64,000 nucleotides of DNA from positions 1-64,000 of the forward strand of contig JBQDYD010000005.1 of NCBI GenBank assembly GCA_051967755.1. The letters run 5' to 3'. Below are positions 35,245 through 43,652 of this stretch, one piece after another (position 1 is the stretch's first letter; every line of letters begins with the position of its first letter). The position numbers and the translations under genes are program-made. The stretch is from UBA1672 sp051967755. GTDB lineage: Bacteria; Pseudomonadota; Alphaproteobacteria; Micavibrionales; Micavibrionaceae. The notes beneath the pieces were generated by a model. That model was not told the origin of the DNA. It made no database searches and worked only from the letters and a program-made list of their open reading frames with translations.

Positions 35245-38200
35245 TTAGCTTCCGACCCACCGTTCCAAAGCGGCCGCAATTTCCGCTTCTTTGAACGGCT
35301 TATTAATGTAATCATTCATACCAATCGACAGGCATTTATCCCGATCACCAATCATGGCGTCTGCGGTTAGAGCCACAATGGGAACCTCATTTTTACCCTT
35401 ACGTTGTTCATATTTCCGGATTTCTTGTGTGGCTTCAAAACCATCCATCTCCGGCATTTGACAATCCATAAATACGATATCGTAATCTACCGTTTTCATT
35501 TGATTTAATGCTTCTCGTCCGTTTTCTGCCGTATCCAAATCAACGCCAAACTTACTTAATACTTTTTTGATCAGCATCATATTCATCTTCATATCCTCAA
35601 CGGCCAAAACTTTGGCGCCCGGATATTGTGTAATTGTGTTTCTGTCACGTGCGCGTTTTTCCATGACACTGCTGATGGCGACATCATAACGCGTGATTAA
35701 TTCGTTATCATCACCCTGCTCTGTTTGTTGCTTAGCAAGCTTTATAACATTTATAAGCTCCGTACTTCTGAATGGCTTTTTCAAAAAGACATGTACGCCT
35801 TTCTTCTTCAGTTCATCATAGGAAATACTCTCCACGGCACCAGTGATCAAAATGAATAAACTATCGGGTGATTTCTCTTTGATTTTTTGAACCAGATCAA
35901 GGCCGTTACTATGCCTTAAATCGTAATCAATTACATACACGTCGAAGTGCTGATCCTTTTCCAGCAAATCAATTACCACATGCTCTCCGGATGCGGCCGA
36001 TACATCCATGAACGCGTCTTTCAAAATTTGCTGTATGAAGTCATTCATCATTGAGTAATCATCAACGACAAGGGCCGTCAGACCGCTTATGTTGACGTCG
36101 ATATCCCTAACCTCATGTGCTTTCCCTTTTTTCAGTACGATATTGAAAATAAAGGTTGATCCTTTTTGAACATTACTTTCAACACATATGGTTCCGCTCA
36201 TAAGTTCGACGAGCTCTGAAACAATGGTTAGTCCAAGCCCTGTCCCGCCAAATTTCCGCGTTGTCGATTCCTCTGCTTGTGAAAACTTCTCAAAGATTAG
36301 CTGGTGCTTTTCCTGTGCAATCCCGACGCCTGTGTCCTCAATCCAACATGCGATATCGACTGTCTCATCATCGCGCTCAAACTCCTTAACCTTCACAAGG
36401 ATATGCCCCTCAAAGGTAAACTTGATTGCATTACTGATAAGGTTGGAAAAAATCTGCTTAATCCTGACAGGGTCACCTTTATAACCATGGGTTTGGTCTA
36501 ACTGCGTTTTAACAATAACCTCCAGCCCCTTTTCACGCGCCTGATACGCAAATAAATTTGTTACATCATGTATGACCTCAAACAGATCCATATCTGTTTC
36601 TTCCAAGACAAGCTTTCCTGCCTCAATCTTTGAAATATCGATAACATCATTGATGATCTTCAACAGATTCTCACCCGAGGAATAAATCGCTTTAACCCAT
36701 TCTTGATGCTCTTTATTCAGATCTGCTTCCATTAATAAATTGGACATGCCAAGAACGGCATTCATGGGCGTTCTGATTTCATGGCTCATATTGGCAAGGA
36801 AATCACTTTTTGTTCTGTTTGCCTCTTCCGCAAGCTCACGCGCATCTTCAAGCTCTTCTGTATATTCCTGCATCTGTCTGTTTGCGCGCACAAGGTCACG
36901 TGTTTGCTCCGCCACAAGGTTTTCAAGATTATCTTGATACTTCTCCAATTGTTTTCTGGAATTATCGATGCGATTTGCAATAAAAAGCTTCGCATACAAC
37001 ACAGTGATTAAGAACATAAAGACATCCAACAGCAGGATGATTTTTTCCTTACTTTCCAGTGATGTATAAATTGTATCGGTATATTTATGCATTATATTCA
37101 CAACATTATTTTGTGCCCTTAAAGCATCTTCATAACGTTGATTTAGATTATCCGGGGTTGAGCGCGCAGCATTTTCTTTTTTGCGCTCTATCAACTCTTC
37201 GCTCATTTTTTTTAGAATATTCCAGCGCTGCTTTGACAGTATGAGTGCATCGAGAATTTCCCCATCAGCAAGATTAGATACATTCTCATAGCCCCCTTGT
37301 CGTTCGGTAATATCTATAAGAACGCGTCCGCCCTTTATCATGCCTGTAAAGTTTTGATCAATCAGCCTGGCTTGCTTTTGCATCTCCGTGGAATGTATCG
37401 CGACTTGGTTCCAATTGCGGCTCTCTATGCCCTGTAAAATCTGTGACACGTTATAGACGTAACGAGACAGAAATGTTCTTTGTAAGCTTGCCGCAGAAAG
37501 CCTGTGCTTGCCTGCTTGTGTCTCATTTTGCGCATCGTGCATGAACGTGTATGAAATTATTGTGAGCGCCAAAAACATACCTAAAAGCCAAGTAAGCTGG
37601 ACTAATACGCTGTTTCCTGAATATGTGGTGCTGCTTCTGTACAGGCCAATTTTCTTATGTGTCAAACCAACTGTCAGTGCGGAAACAAAAATAATAATAC
37701 TTGTAACGGATACAACAATCGCGAGGCCCACCTGGGTTCTTGGGTAAATGCTTTCAAGATTTACACCATGTACATCACTATGGAGGGACGGAGCCAATAT
37801 ATTAATGAAATGCCCCAGATAAAAAGCCGTGCCGATTATAAAGCCGGCATACATAACGGACATTAAGGGTGAATCAGAACCGCATTTCAAATGTGAATAC
37901 AAAAACAGCCCTAAATATAAAAAGCAAAACGTAACAAGCCCTGAGACAATAGATACCGAAGCGGATTCAACCCAGAATTCATGAAGATCAAACGGAGCCA
38001 TGCACAGCAAATGTGTGATCACAGCGCAACAGCTGAGAATTGCAGAAATAAAGAATATTCTGGTTGGCTTTAGTTTTCCGGACGCGAGTATTGAGAGGCT
38101 CCAATAGGACACAACAAACGCAAATAACATACCGAATAGAGCATATAGCAACCCTAAGTCGGGGATCTCTATATGGGCATGAGAGAAGATAGCAATAAAA

Positions 38201-38442
38201 TGCATTGCCCATATCGAACCACTCAAACAAAAAGCAGCAGACAAATGCATAATATTCTGCCGTATTTGGATGCGGCTGTTCTGCATATCCTCTGACAACT
38301 TCACAGCCGCAAATGCGCCAAGACATGAAACAAGATAAGCCAAAACCATCAAAAGAACGCCGTACCGCCCCTGAGGCGCAACTTTGGCTAAGCTCTCTAG
38401 GCTAAATATTTGATAATAAAGAGGCATAAGAAACGAGAACAT
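35245..38442 (-). CDS. second MHYT-like hybrid histidine kinase with degenerate signature
   Basis: 1065 aa, the same architecture as the kinase at 6445-9633: seven-helix N-terminal domain, helix, periplasmic helical sensor beginning AASLQRTFLSRYV, helix, coiled coil, HisKA (NMSHEIRTPMN), HATPase (GGTGLGLTIV) and two receivers, the second with FMDCQMPEMDG. The MHYT signatures have drifted: AMHFIAIFSHAH (79-90), THLLCMAP (143-150) and GHFINILAP (210-218). Only part of the Met/His/Cys ligand set remains, so metal or gas binding may differ or be lost. It has no Hpt domain of its own. It is divergent from a response regulator and Hpt pair that very likely works with it. Confidence 0.93.
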   Translation of the reverse strand: MFSFLMPLYYQIFSLESLAKVAPQGRYGVLLMVLAYLVSCLGAFAAVKLSEDMQNSRIQIRQNIMHLSAAFCLSGSIWAMHFIAIFSHAHIEIPDLGLLYALFGMLFAFVVSYWSLSILASGKLKPTRIFFISAILSCCAVITHLLCMAPFDLHEFWVESASVSIVSGLVTFCFLYLGLFLYSHLKCGSDSPLMSVMYAGFIIGTAFYLGHFINILAPSLHSDVHGVNLESIYPRTQVGLAIVVSVTSIIIFVSALTVGLTHKKIGLYRSSTTYSGNSVLVQLTWLLGMFLALTIISYTFMHDAQNETQAGKHRLSAASLQRTFLSRYVYNVSQILQGIESRNWNQVAIHSTEMQKQARLIDQNFTGMIKGGRVLIDITERQGGYENVSNLADGEILDALILSKQRWNILKKMSEELIERKKENAARSTPDNLNQRYEDALRAQNNVVNIMHKYTDTIYTSLESKEKIILLLDVFMFLITVLYAKLFIANRIDNSRKQLEKYQDNLENLVAEQTRDLVRANRQMQEYTEELEDARELAEEANRTKSDFLANMSHEIRTPMNAVLGMSNLLMEADLNKEHQEWVKAIYSSGENLLKIINDVIDISKIEAGKLVLEETDMDLFEVIHDVTNLFAYQAREKGLEVIVKTQLDQTHGYKGDPVRIKQIFSNLISNAIKFTFEGHILVKVKEFERDDETVDIACWIEDTGVGIAQEKHQLIFEKFSQAEESTTRKFGGTGLGLTIVSELVELMSGTICVESNVQKGSTFIFNIVLKKGKAHEVRDIDVNISGLTALVVDDYSMMNDFIQQILKDAFMDVSAASGEHVVIDLLEKDQHFDVYVIDYDLRHSNGLDLVQKIKEKSPDSLFILITGAVESISYDELKKKGVHVFLKKPFRSTELINVIKLAKQQTEQGDDNELITRYDVAISSVMEKRARDRNTITQYPGAKVLAVEDMKMNMMLIKKVLSKFGVDLDTAENGREALNQMKTVDYDIVFMDCQMPEMDGFEATQEIRKYEQRKGKNEVPIVALTADAMIGDRDKCLSIGMNDYINKPFKEAEIAAALERWVGS

Positions 38443-38608
38443 GATGCATTCTACTCTTAGATTGTCCGCTAATAAAGTATGTTAAATATTCAGTACAATG
38501 TAGAGTTAAATTTCATCGTAATGCGTATGTATGTAAACCTTTAGTTGTATGACGAATCTGGTGATAATGTAACCATAGGTAGCAATACAACCGGATTATT
38601 AAACCTTA

Positions 38609-39490
38609 ATGTCACACAGCGTCATCAACTCAAGTAGTGAAGAATTACTATATGCATTCCTACTGGCTGAGTCCCAAAGGGTTTCAGGCGGTGAAAGGGT
38701 TGCGGATATTAAATTCCTATATTGTCAATTTTTTCAAATTAACTTAGCTCCCACAGCTGAGGATATGAAGGACTTAACCCCCCTATTCGATGCATTACAT
38801 GATTGTACGGTATATTACTTTCATGATGGTGATATCGTTATCAAGTGGGCGGGGCAAAATGAAGCCATCAGAGCGCAGATAATTAAGTTAATCGTAAAAA
38901 AATATGAGCATGATATTAAACGATTTTTCAATCCCAAGGAATTCTTCGTGGATTATGACCTGATGGATGGAAATGAAAAGCTACGTGTGATTTGCGCCAA
39001 GAAACTCAACAAACCGACCAAACATGGTAAAGAATTATCCAAATTCTTCACAGATTCTAACCTAATTGCCACTTTACGAAAAACAATTCAATTAACGAAA
39101 ATGCAGCGTAACTTTCGCAGCAAACCCCAGATTTTGATCGTGGAAGATCAAATTTTTTCGCAGCGGTTATTAACGTCTATTTTAAAGGAATATACTTGCT
39201 ATGTTGCGAAATCATCCGGGGATGCGCTTATGCTTTATATGGAGAAGAACCCGGATATCGTTTTTCTGGATATAGACCTGCCGGATGTGAGTGGCCACAG
39301 CTTTGCAAAACTAATTAGTAAAATTGACGACAGCGCATATGTAGTAATGGTAAGCTCTAATCACTATGCGGCCGATGTTAAAACCGCACAGCAAAACATG
39401 GCCAAGAATTTCATTGGAAAACCCTATGAAAAAGAAGCAATACTTAGGGCTGTTGAGAACTATAAAAAAGAAAAGAAGAGCAGATCATGA
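38609..39490 (+). CDS. response regulator with novel N-terminal module (third copy)
   Basis: 293 aa. The N-terminal part repeats the pattern of the two H-NOX-operon regulators: FLYCQFFQI, about 35 residues, then TVYYFHDGDIVIKW. It follows with a helical charged region and a C-terminal receiver with VEDQIFSQRLL, IVFLDIDLPDVSG and IGKPYEKE. The acidic pair is E-D-Q instead of E-D-D, but the phosphoacceptor Asp and Lys are present. No output domain is seen. It is followed by an Hpt gene with a 4-bp overlap and is divergent from the degenerate MHYT kinase. Confidence 0.88.
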   Translation: MSHSVINSSSEELLYAFLLAESQRVSGGERVADIKFLYCQFFQINLAPTAEDMKDLTPLFDALHDCTVYYFHDGDIVIKWAGQNEAIRAQIIKLIVKKYEHDIKRFFNPKEFFVDYDLMDGNEKLRVICAKKLNKPTKHGKELSKFFTDSNLIATLRKTIQLTKMQRNFRSKPQILIVEDQIFSQRLLTSILKEYTCYVAKSSGDALMLYMEKNPDIVFLDIDLPDVSGHSFAKLISKIDDSAYVVMVSSNHYAADVKTAQQNMAKNFIGKPYEKEAILRAVENYKKEKKSRS

Positions 39491-39822
39491 ATGATAGCGT
39501 TGACCTGACAAATTTAAGGGAAATGATTGGAAACGACAGGGAGTTGGAGCAAGAATTATTCGAAGAATATATATCGTCATCTTCCCTCTTAATCGATGAA
39601 CTTCGTGCATATTCTGAAAAAGATTCGGACAGTGAATTTTGGAAAAAATCAGCACATGCCCTTAAGGGGATAACGCAGAATCTTGGTGCTAACGATTTAT
39701 CGGAGCTGTGTAAGAAAGCTCAAGAGGGTTTTATGCTTGCGCGTGAAGATAAATCCAAACTTGTTACGGCAATAGAGGCTGAAAATAAAAAGGTTTTGGA
39801 ATATCTGGAGACACTTTCCTAA
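39487..39822 (+). CDS. stand-alone Hpt phosphotransfer protein
   Basis: 111 aa single Hpt domain with phosphoacceptor His57 in SAHALKGITQNLGA. Its ATG overlaps the response regulator stop (ATGA), so the two are made together. It most likely shuttles phosphate between the second receiver of the divergent hybrid kinase and the REC protein beside it, parallel to the Hpt at 6091-6429. Confidence 0.92.
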   Translation: MNDSVDLTNLREMIGNDRELEQELFEEYISSSSLLIDELRAYSEKDSDSEFWKKSAHALKGITQNLGANDLSELCKKAQEGFMLAREDKSKLVTAIEAENKKVLEYLETLS

Positions 39823-39834
39823 GCCATTGAAAAG

Positions 39835-39911
<77 letters not shown>

Positions 39912-39957
39912 AAAACTGTCGTTAAACTGCAAAAAAAATGAATGAAAATCAAGCTTT

Positions 39958-40260
39958 TTATGCCTGTTCTGTCGGTGGTATATATTTGAAGTTATCACCG
40001 TAATTACGCGGCTTTACTTTTCTCTTATGCTCAGGAAGGATTGTATAGCTCCAGCCCTTATCTTCCGCAAATTCCACAGCATCATCACATGTCTTAAATT
40101 TTAATTTAACCTGATTAAGCGTATCGCCGGATTCAGTCCAGCCCATAAGTGGTTCAGCCTGACGTTTTGAATTGGTTTCATATTCTAAAACCCACGAATC
40201 TATTGCGGCTCTACCCGACTGCATAGGGTTTTTACTGGGTTTGTAAATTTTAACATCCAT
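39958..40260 (-). CDS. NADH dehydrogenase accessory subunit, NDUFS4-like
   Basis: 100 aa matching the ETC complex I conserved region (18 kDa/NDUFS4 family, PF04800) found in Alphaproteobacteria and mitochondria. Visible landmarks are MQSGRA, EPLMGWTESGDTLNQVKLKF, AVEFAEDKGWSY and NYGDNFKY. It attaches at the peripheral arm of complex I. It stands alone between tRNA-Arg and nrsF, as usual for this gene. Confidence 0.93.
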   Translation of the reverse strand: MDVKIYKPSKNPMQSGRAAIDSWVLEYETNSKRQAEPLMGWTESGDTLNQVKLKFKTCDDAVEFAEDKGWSYTILPEHKRKVKPRNYGDNFKYIPPTEQA

Positions 40261-40343
40261 TTATGACAGGCCTTTTTACGTACTTAATATGAAAACAAAT
40301 TCTGATTATAGAATATGAGAAATTTATAAAATTTTTATTAGTG

Positions 40344-40988
40344 TTACCAGCGATAAATCTTAGCAGCAACAAAAGTAATAACAACACCAAATAATGCATA
40401 AGGCATAACGTGATATACAAAGATATGCCCGAATTCTTCTGCAGGGCAAACAATACGCAATGCCAAATACCCTAATCCACCTATTGATAGAACATTCATA
40501 AGCCCCATTAGGTATGGATGTGTGGTTTTACCTCTTTGTGATAAAAACCAAATAGTAAAAGCAGGAATTAAACCGAATATCACAGCCCCGATGTAACACA
40601 CATGATACTTCAAGATCGGGAATTCATAATGATCAAGCCCGGCTTTCGTAATCAGCCATAATGCAAGCACAGAGGCCAGTGATAAAGGAATGGCAACAAT
40701 CCAGCTTTGCCCGCGTATATCAGGGCAACAAAGCCATGAAGAGCAAAATGCTGCGCTCATGGACATACCGACCACCAAAAGCAACTCAAACATATAAACA
40801 GATTCAAATAGCTTATGTGAAATATCATCGCGGAAGCCTATTGTAGCAATCGCGAGTGAAATGTAAGCGACAGCAAACAGGATCCAAGGAAAGATGCGTC
40901 GCAACGGATGCGGAAGCACCTTCACCTCCGTCAGATCATCAGCGAGAGATGCTATTAGACTTATTGTTTTGTCATCCTGCGTACTCAT
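40344..40988 (-). CDS. NrsF family anti-sigma factor (DUF1109)
   Basis: 214 aa inner-membrane protein with six predicted helices. A short cytoplasmic N-terminus (IASLADDLTEVKVLPHPLRR) is typical of the NrsF family. Conserved cysteines occur in WLCCPDIRG and RIVCPAEEFGH; in Caulobacter such cysteines sense chromate, cadmium or oxidants and release the ECF factor SigF. It is one base from the ECF sigma gene, forming the expected pair. Confidence 0.9.
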   Translation of the reverse strand: MSTQDDKTISLIASLADDLTEVKVLPHPLRRIFPWILFAVAYISLAIATIGFRDDISHKLFESVYMFELLLVVGMSMSAAFCSSWLCCPDIRGQSWIVAIPLSLASVLALWLITKAGLDHYEFPILKYHVCYIGAVIFGLIPAFTIWFLSQRGKTTHPYLMGLMNVLSIGGLGYLALRIVCPAEEFGHIFVYHVMPYALFGVVITFVAAKIYRW

Positions 40989-40989
40989 A

Positions 40990-41553
40990 TTAACCTAACA
41001 TATCCTTCAGTTTTCCTGCTGTTCTATGCGCTGATACTTTCACTGCGGATACGGTCATATCCATCTCCTTCGCGACCTCAGCTGCACTATAGCCCTCAAT
41101 TTTCATTAATCTAAATATTTTTTGTTGTTTCTCCGGAAGCTTCTCCATTGCCTTTTCTATATCCTTTAATTCGCCCGCAAACTCATTATGGGTTACATTA
41201 TTGGAAAAAGTTTCTGCATTTTGCTGGGATGCCTCTTTGACATTCTTATTTTTGTAATGCTTTCGAAGAAAATCCGTCTTCCTAAATTGTATAATGGCAT
41301 TAATCCAAGGTTTGATAGGCCTGTCCGCACTATAAGAGCCCAGTGATTTATGTACAGAAATCAATATCTCTTGAATAATATCTTCTACCCAATCAGGGTT
41401 AGCCAAGCTTCCTGATATTTGCATTCTGATATAAGGAACTAATTCTGAGAGAAGTTGGTTATAGGCGCGTTTGTCACCTTCTTGGGAACGAGCTGCCAGC
41501 TCCTTCCAAACATCACCTTGTGACATTTGCTTGTCATCATTTGCTATGCTCAT
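40990..41553 (-). CDS. ECF RNA polymerase sigma factor (SigF-like, NrsF-linked)
   Basis: 187 aa with sigma region 2 (VEDIIQEILISVHKSLGSY, KPWINAIIQFRKTDFLR) and region 4 (LPEKQQKIFRLMKIEGYSAA, then KEMDMTVSAVKVSAHR). The start is the ATG at 41553 behind AGAGGA. The frame stays open upstream, but that part is the tRNA-Pro sequence read in frame. The start is 49 bp from tRNA-Pro on the same strand, so the gene either has a very tight promoter or is read from the tRNA promoter. It should control an oxidative or metal stress set, with nrsF as its inhibitor. Confidence 0.93.
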   Translation of the reverse strand: MSIANDDKQMSQGDVWKELAARSQEGDKRAYNQLLSELVPYIRMQISGSLANPDWVEDIIQEILISVHKSLGSYSADRPIKPWINAIIQFRKTDFLRKHYKNKNVKEASQQNAETFSNNVTHNEFAGELKDIEKAMEKLPEKQQKIFRLMKIEGYSAAEVAKEMDMTVSAVKVSAHRTAGKLKDMLG

Positions 41554-41602
41554 AGATTCCTCTATACCAGCATTTCCGGTACAAAGATAGACCGAAAGGA
41601 AG

Positions 41603-41679
41603 TGGTCGGAGCGGCAGGATTCGAACCTGCGACCCCCTGTTCCCAAAACAGGTGCGCTACCAGACTGCGCTACGCTCCG
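41603..41679 (-). tRNA. tRNA-Pro (TGG)
   Basis: On the minus strand CGGAGCG pairs with CGCTCCG, followed by A and an encoded CCA. The anticodon arm CCTGT-TTTGGGA-ACAGG gives anticodon TGG (Pro). The D arm has TAGCGCAGTCTGGTAGCGC and the T arm GGTTCGAATCC. Confidence 0.97.
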
Positions 41680-41759
41680 TTATCCACGGAATAAGGGTTT
41701 CTACACTATGGGATTTAAAACAGCAAGAGATTATCACAAAAAAAATCTAATTTTTTATT

Positions 41760-42329
41760 CTATTCCACAACTTCCTGAAAGAAGCTGTGGTCAACACGAT
41801 CACCAACGTTTACGCCCAGTTTTTTTGCTTCTCCCCCATATATTTCCAAAACGGCGACGACAGGCTCCCCTGACTTAACAGGCACAAGGCTCTGAGGCTC
41901 CGCGTTGCTATGTATATGTGCGATCACCCCATCCTTTTTAATGAAAATAATATCAAGCGGTATAAACGTATTTTTCATCCAGAATGAGCGTTCTTTTTCT
42001 TCATCAAACAAAAACAGCATCCCTGTAAGTGGCTCTGCTTTCATGCGATACATCATACCGATTCTTTGTTGCTCGCGAGTCTTTGCCAGTTCAACAACAA
42101 ATGCATATGTCTTGCCTGTCGATGTAATGATTTTCGCTGTTTCAGTTTCAAGGGACTGTGGTTTCCCGTCGGGGTGTACGGTAATTGGGGGCGGGATTTT
42201 TACAGGCGCCTTATCAACAACGACCTTATCAACAGCCATCGGAGCCTGACTATGACCGGAGAATGATATCGCAAAACCAGCAATACCAATGATGAATAAG
42301 GCACTATATAAAATTACAGATTTTGACAT
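41760..42329 (-). CDS. DUF192 family exported protein
   Basis: 189 aa with an N-terminal membrane anchor or signal (VILYSALFIIGIAGFAISF) and a Pro/Val/Lys spacer. The DUF192 domain follows: FVVELAKTREQQRIGMMYR, MLFLFDEEKERSFWMKNTFI, PLDIIFIKKDGVIAHI and GDRVDH. The molecular function of the family is not settled. Five bases separate it from the CBS-domain gene, suggesting an operon. Confidence 0.9.
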   Translation of the reverse strand: MSKSVILYSALFIIGIAGFAISFSGHSQAPMAVDKVVVDKAPVKIPPPITVHPDGKPQSLETETAKIITSTGKTYAFVVELAKTREQQRIGMMYRMKAEPLTGMLFLFDEEKERSFWMKNTFIPLDIIFIKKDGVIAHIHSNAEPQSLVPVKSGEPVVAVLEIYGGEAKKLGVNVGDRVDHSFFQEVVE

Positions 42330-42334
42330 ATCGT

Positions 42335-42796
42335 TTAACTATCGCTTGTCGCCGTATCTTGCAGATCCTTCACAAGTGATCCGTAGGTAATCATGCCCAA
42401 AAACTTACCCTTTTCATCGATAACACAAAGCGGCTCTCCGCTTTTTGTAAGGGTGGAAACACCCTGCCAGATCGGGTCATCAGGTGAAACTTTGGCAGGC
42501 TTTCGGTCCATTAGATCATAAACAGGAAGGGGCATAACCTTCGCCAGCCTCTTGGCGATCCCCGGCGCGGCCTGCACCTTGATATCAATCTGGACACCAT
42601 CTGCCATGGCAACAGAAACAGGGATCAAGTTATTCAGCACCACCTTCTCTGAGAAAGTACCCAAAAAAGTGCCCTCCTCATCTACAACAGCAGCTGCAAA
42701 AACTTTTGCTTTTTTGATTTTTTTTAAAACTTCTTCGACAGTCTCATTCGGACCAACGTAAAGATTGTTTTCAGTTATCGCAGAATGACATGGCAT
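42335..42796 (-). CDS. CBS-domain protein
   Basis: 153 aa consisting of a CBS pair. The first half is around ETVEEVLKKIKKAKVFAAAV and EEGTFLGTFSE; the second is around LMDRKPAKVSPDDPIWQGV and DEKGKFLGMITYGSLVKDL. CBS pairs bind adenine nucleotides and act as regulatory switches; no effector domain is attached. It is upstream of the DUF192 gene on the same strand. Confidence 0.85.
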   Translation of the reverse strand: MPCHSAITENNLYVGPNETVEEVLKKIKKAKVFAAAVVDEEGTFLGTFSEKVVLNNLIPVSVAMADGVQIDIKVQAAPGIAKRLAKVMPLPVYDLMDRKPAKVSPDDPIWQGVSTLTKSGEPLCVIDEKGKFLGMITYGSLVKDLQDTATSDS

Positions 42797-42823
42797 AATT
42801 TGTCCCCGAGGGAGGCTAGAGAA

Positions 42824-43651
42824 TCATTTCTCCACATTATCTGGATTATTTACTTCCAATCCAGATAAAAACTCCAAGATATATTTATAGGCGTGGAAAG
42901 AATATAAATCATTATGGTTTCCGCCTTTGATTTCTACGAATTTCTTTGGCTCGTTCGCCGCGTCATATAGCTTTTTTGCCAAACTGATCGGTATGGTCGA
43001 ATCCAAATCCCCATGAATGATAAACACTGGATATGTCACTGACTGGATTTTATCCGCGCTTAAATACTGATCCTTCAATAAATGCTTTACGGGTATAAAA
43101 AAGAACCGCCCCCGCACGACGTCCAAAAGGCTTGAGAACGGTGTTTCTAAAATCAATGCCTTGGCGCTGTATTCTGTGGCGATCTGAACGGCAGGCCCGC
43201 TGCCTATTGATTCTCCGTAAATAATCACATCGTGCGGATTATAGCCTTTATTCTCCAGCAACCATTCAAACTGAGTGCGGGCATCGCTATAGATACCACT
43301 TTCAGATATATCACCATCATTACCGCCATATCCACGATATTCCGCCAGTAAAACACTATATCCCGCTTCCAGATAAAATATGGCTTTGTGAATACGGTGA
43401 GAAAAATTTCCTGCATTACCATGATAATAAATAATAACAGGTTTATCGGCATCCTTGCCTTCGATATACCAACTTTCAATTTTCTGCCCATCATCACCGG
43501 TGACCTGAACCAACTCTGCCCCTTGGGGTAATTGCGGTTTTGATGTATCAGGGAAATAAATCATTGAGCGCTGTTTTATATAAAGAACACCGCAAAACAA
43601 CACATAGAATAAAACAGTCCCGATTATAAAATTCATAATAATTTTATTCAT
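42824..43651 (-). CDS. alpha/beta hydrolase, membrane-anchored (copy 1)
   Basis: 275 aa with an N-terminal helix (IMNFIIGTVLFYVLFCGVLY) and an alpha/beta-hydrolase fold of the BEM46/YfhR type. Oxyanion motif YYHGNAGN, nucleophile elbow YGESIGSGPA (Ser), acid in HGDLDSTIP (Asp) and catalytic His in GGNHNDLY. The active site probably faces the periplasm. It lies one base from a paralogue of nearly the same length, pointing to an old tandem duplication. The natural substrate is unknown. Confidence 0.9.
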   Translation of the reverse strand: MNKIIMNFIIGTVLFYVLFCGVLYIKQRSMIYFPDTSKPQLPQGAELVQVTGDDGQKIESWYIEGKDADKPVIIYYHGNAGNFSHRIHKAIFYLEAGYSVLLAEYRGYGGNDGDISESGIYSDARTQFEWLLENKGYNPHDVIIYGESIGSGPAVQIATEYSAKALILETPFSSLLDVVRGRFFFIPVKHLLKDQYLSADKIQSVTYPVFIIHGDLDSTIPISLAKKLYDAANEPKKFVEIKGGNHNDLYSFHAYKYILEFLSGLEVNNPDNVEK

Positions 43652-43652
43652 T

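Noticed and set aside
41554..41646. N-terminal extension of the ECF sigma factor
   Set aside because: The extra codons are the 3' half of tRNA-Pro read in frame; the ATG at 41553 has AGAGGA before it.
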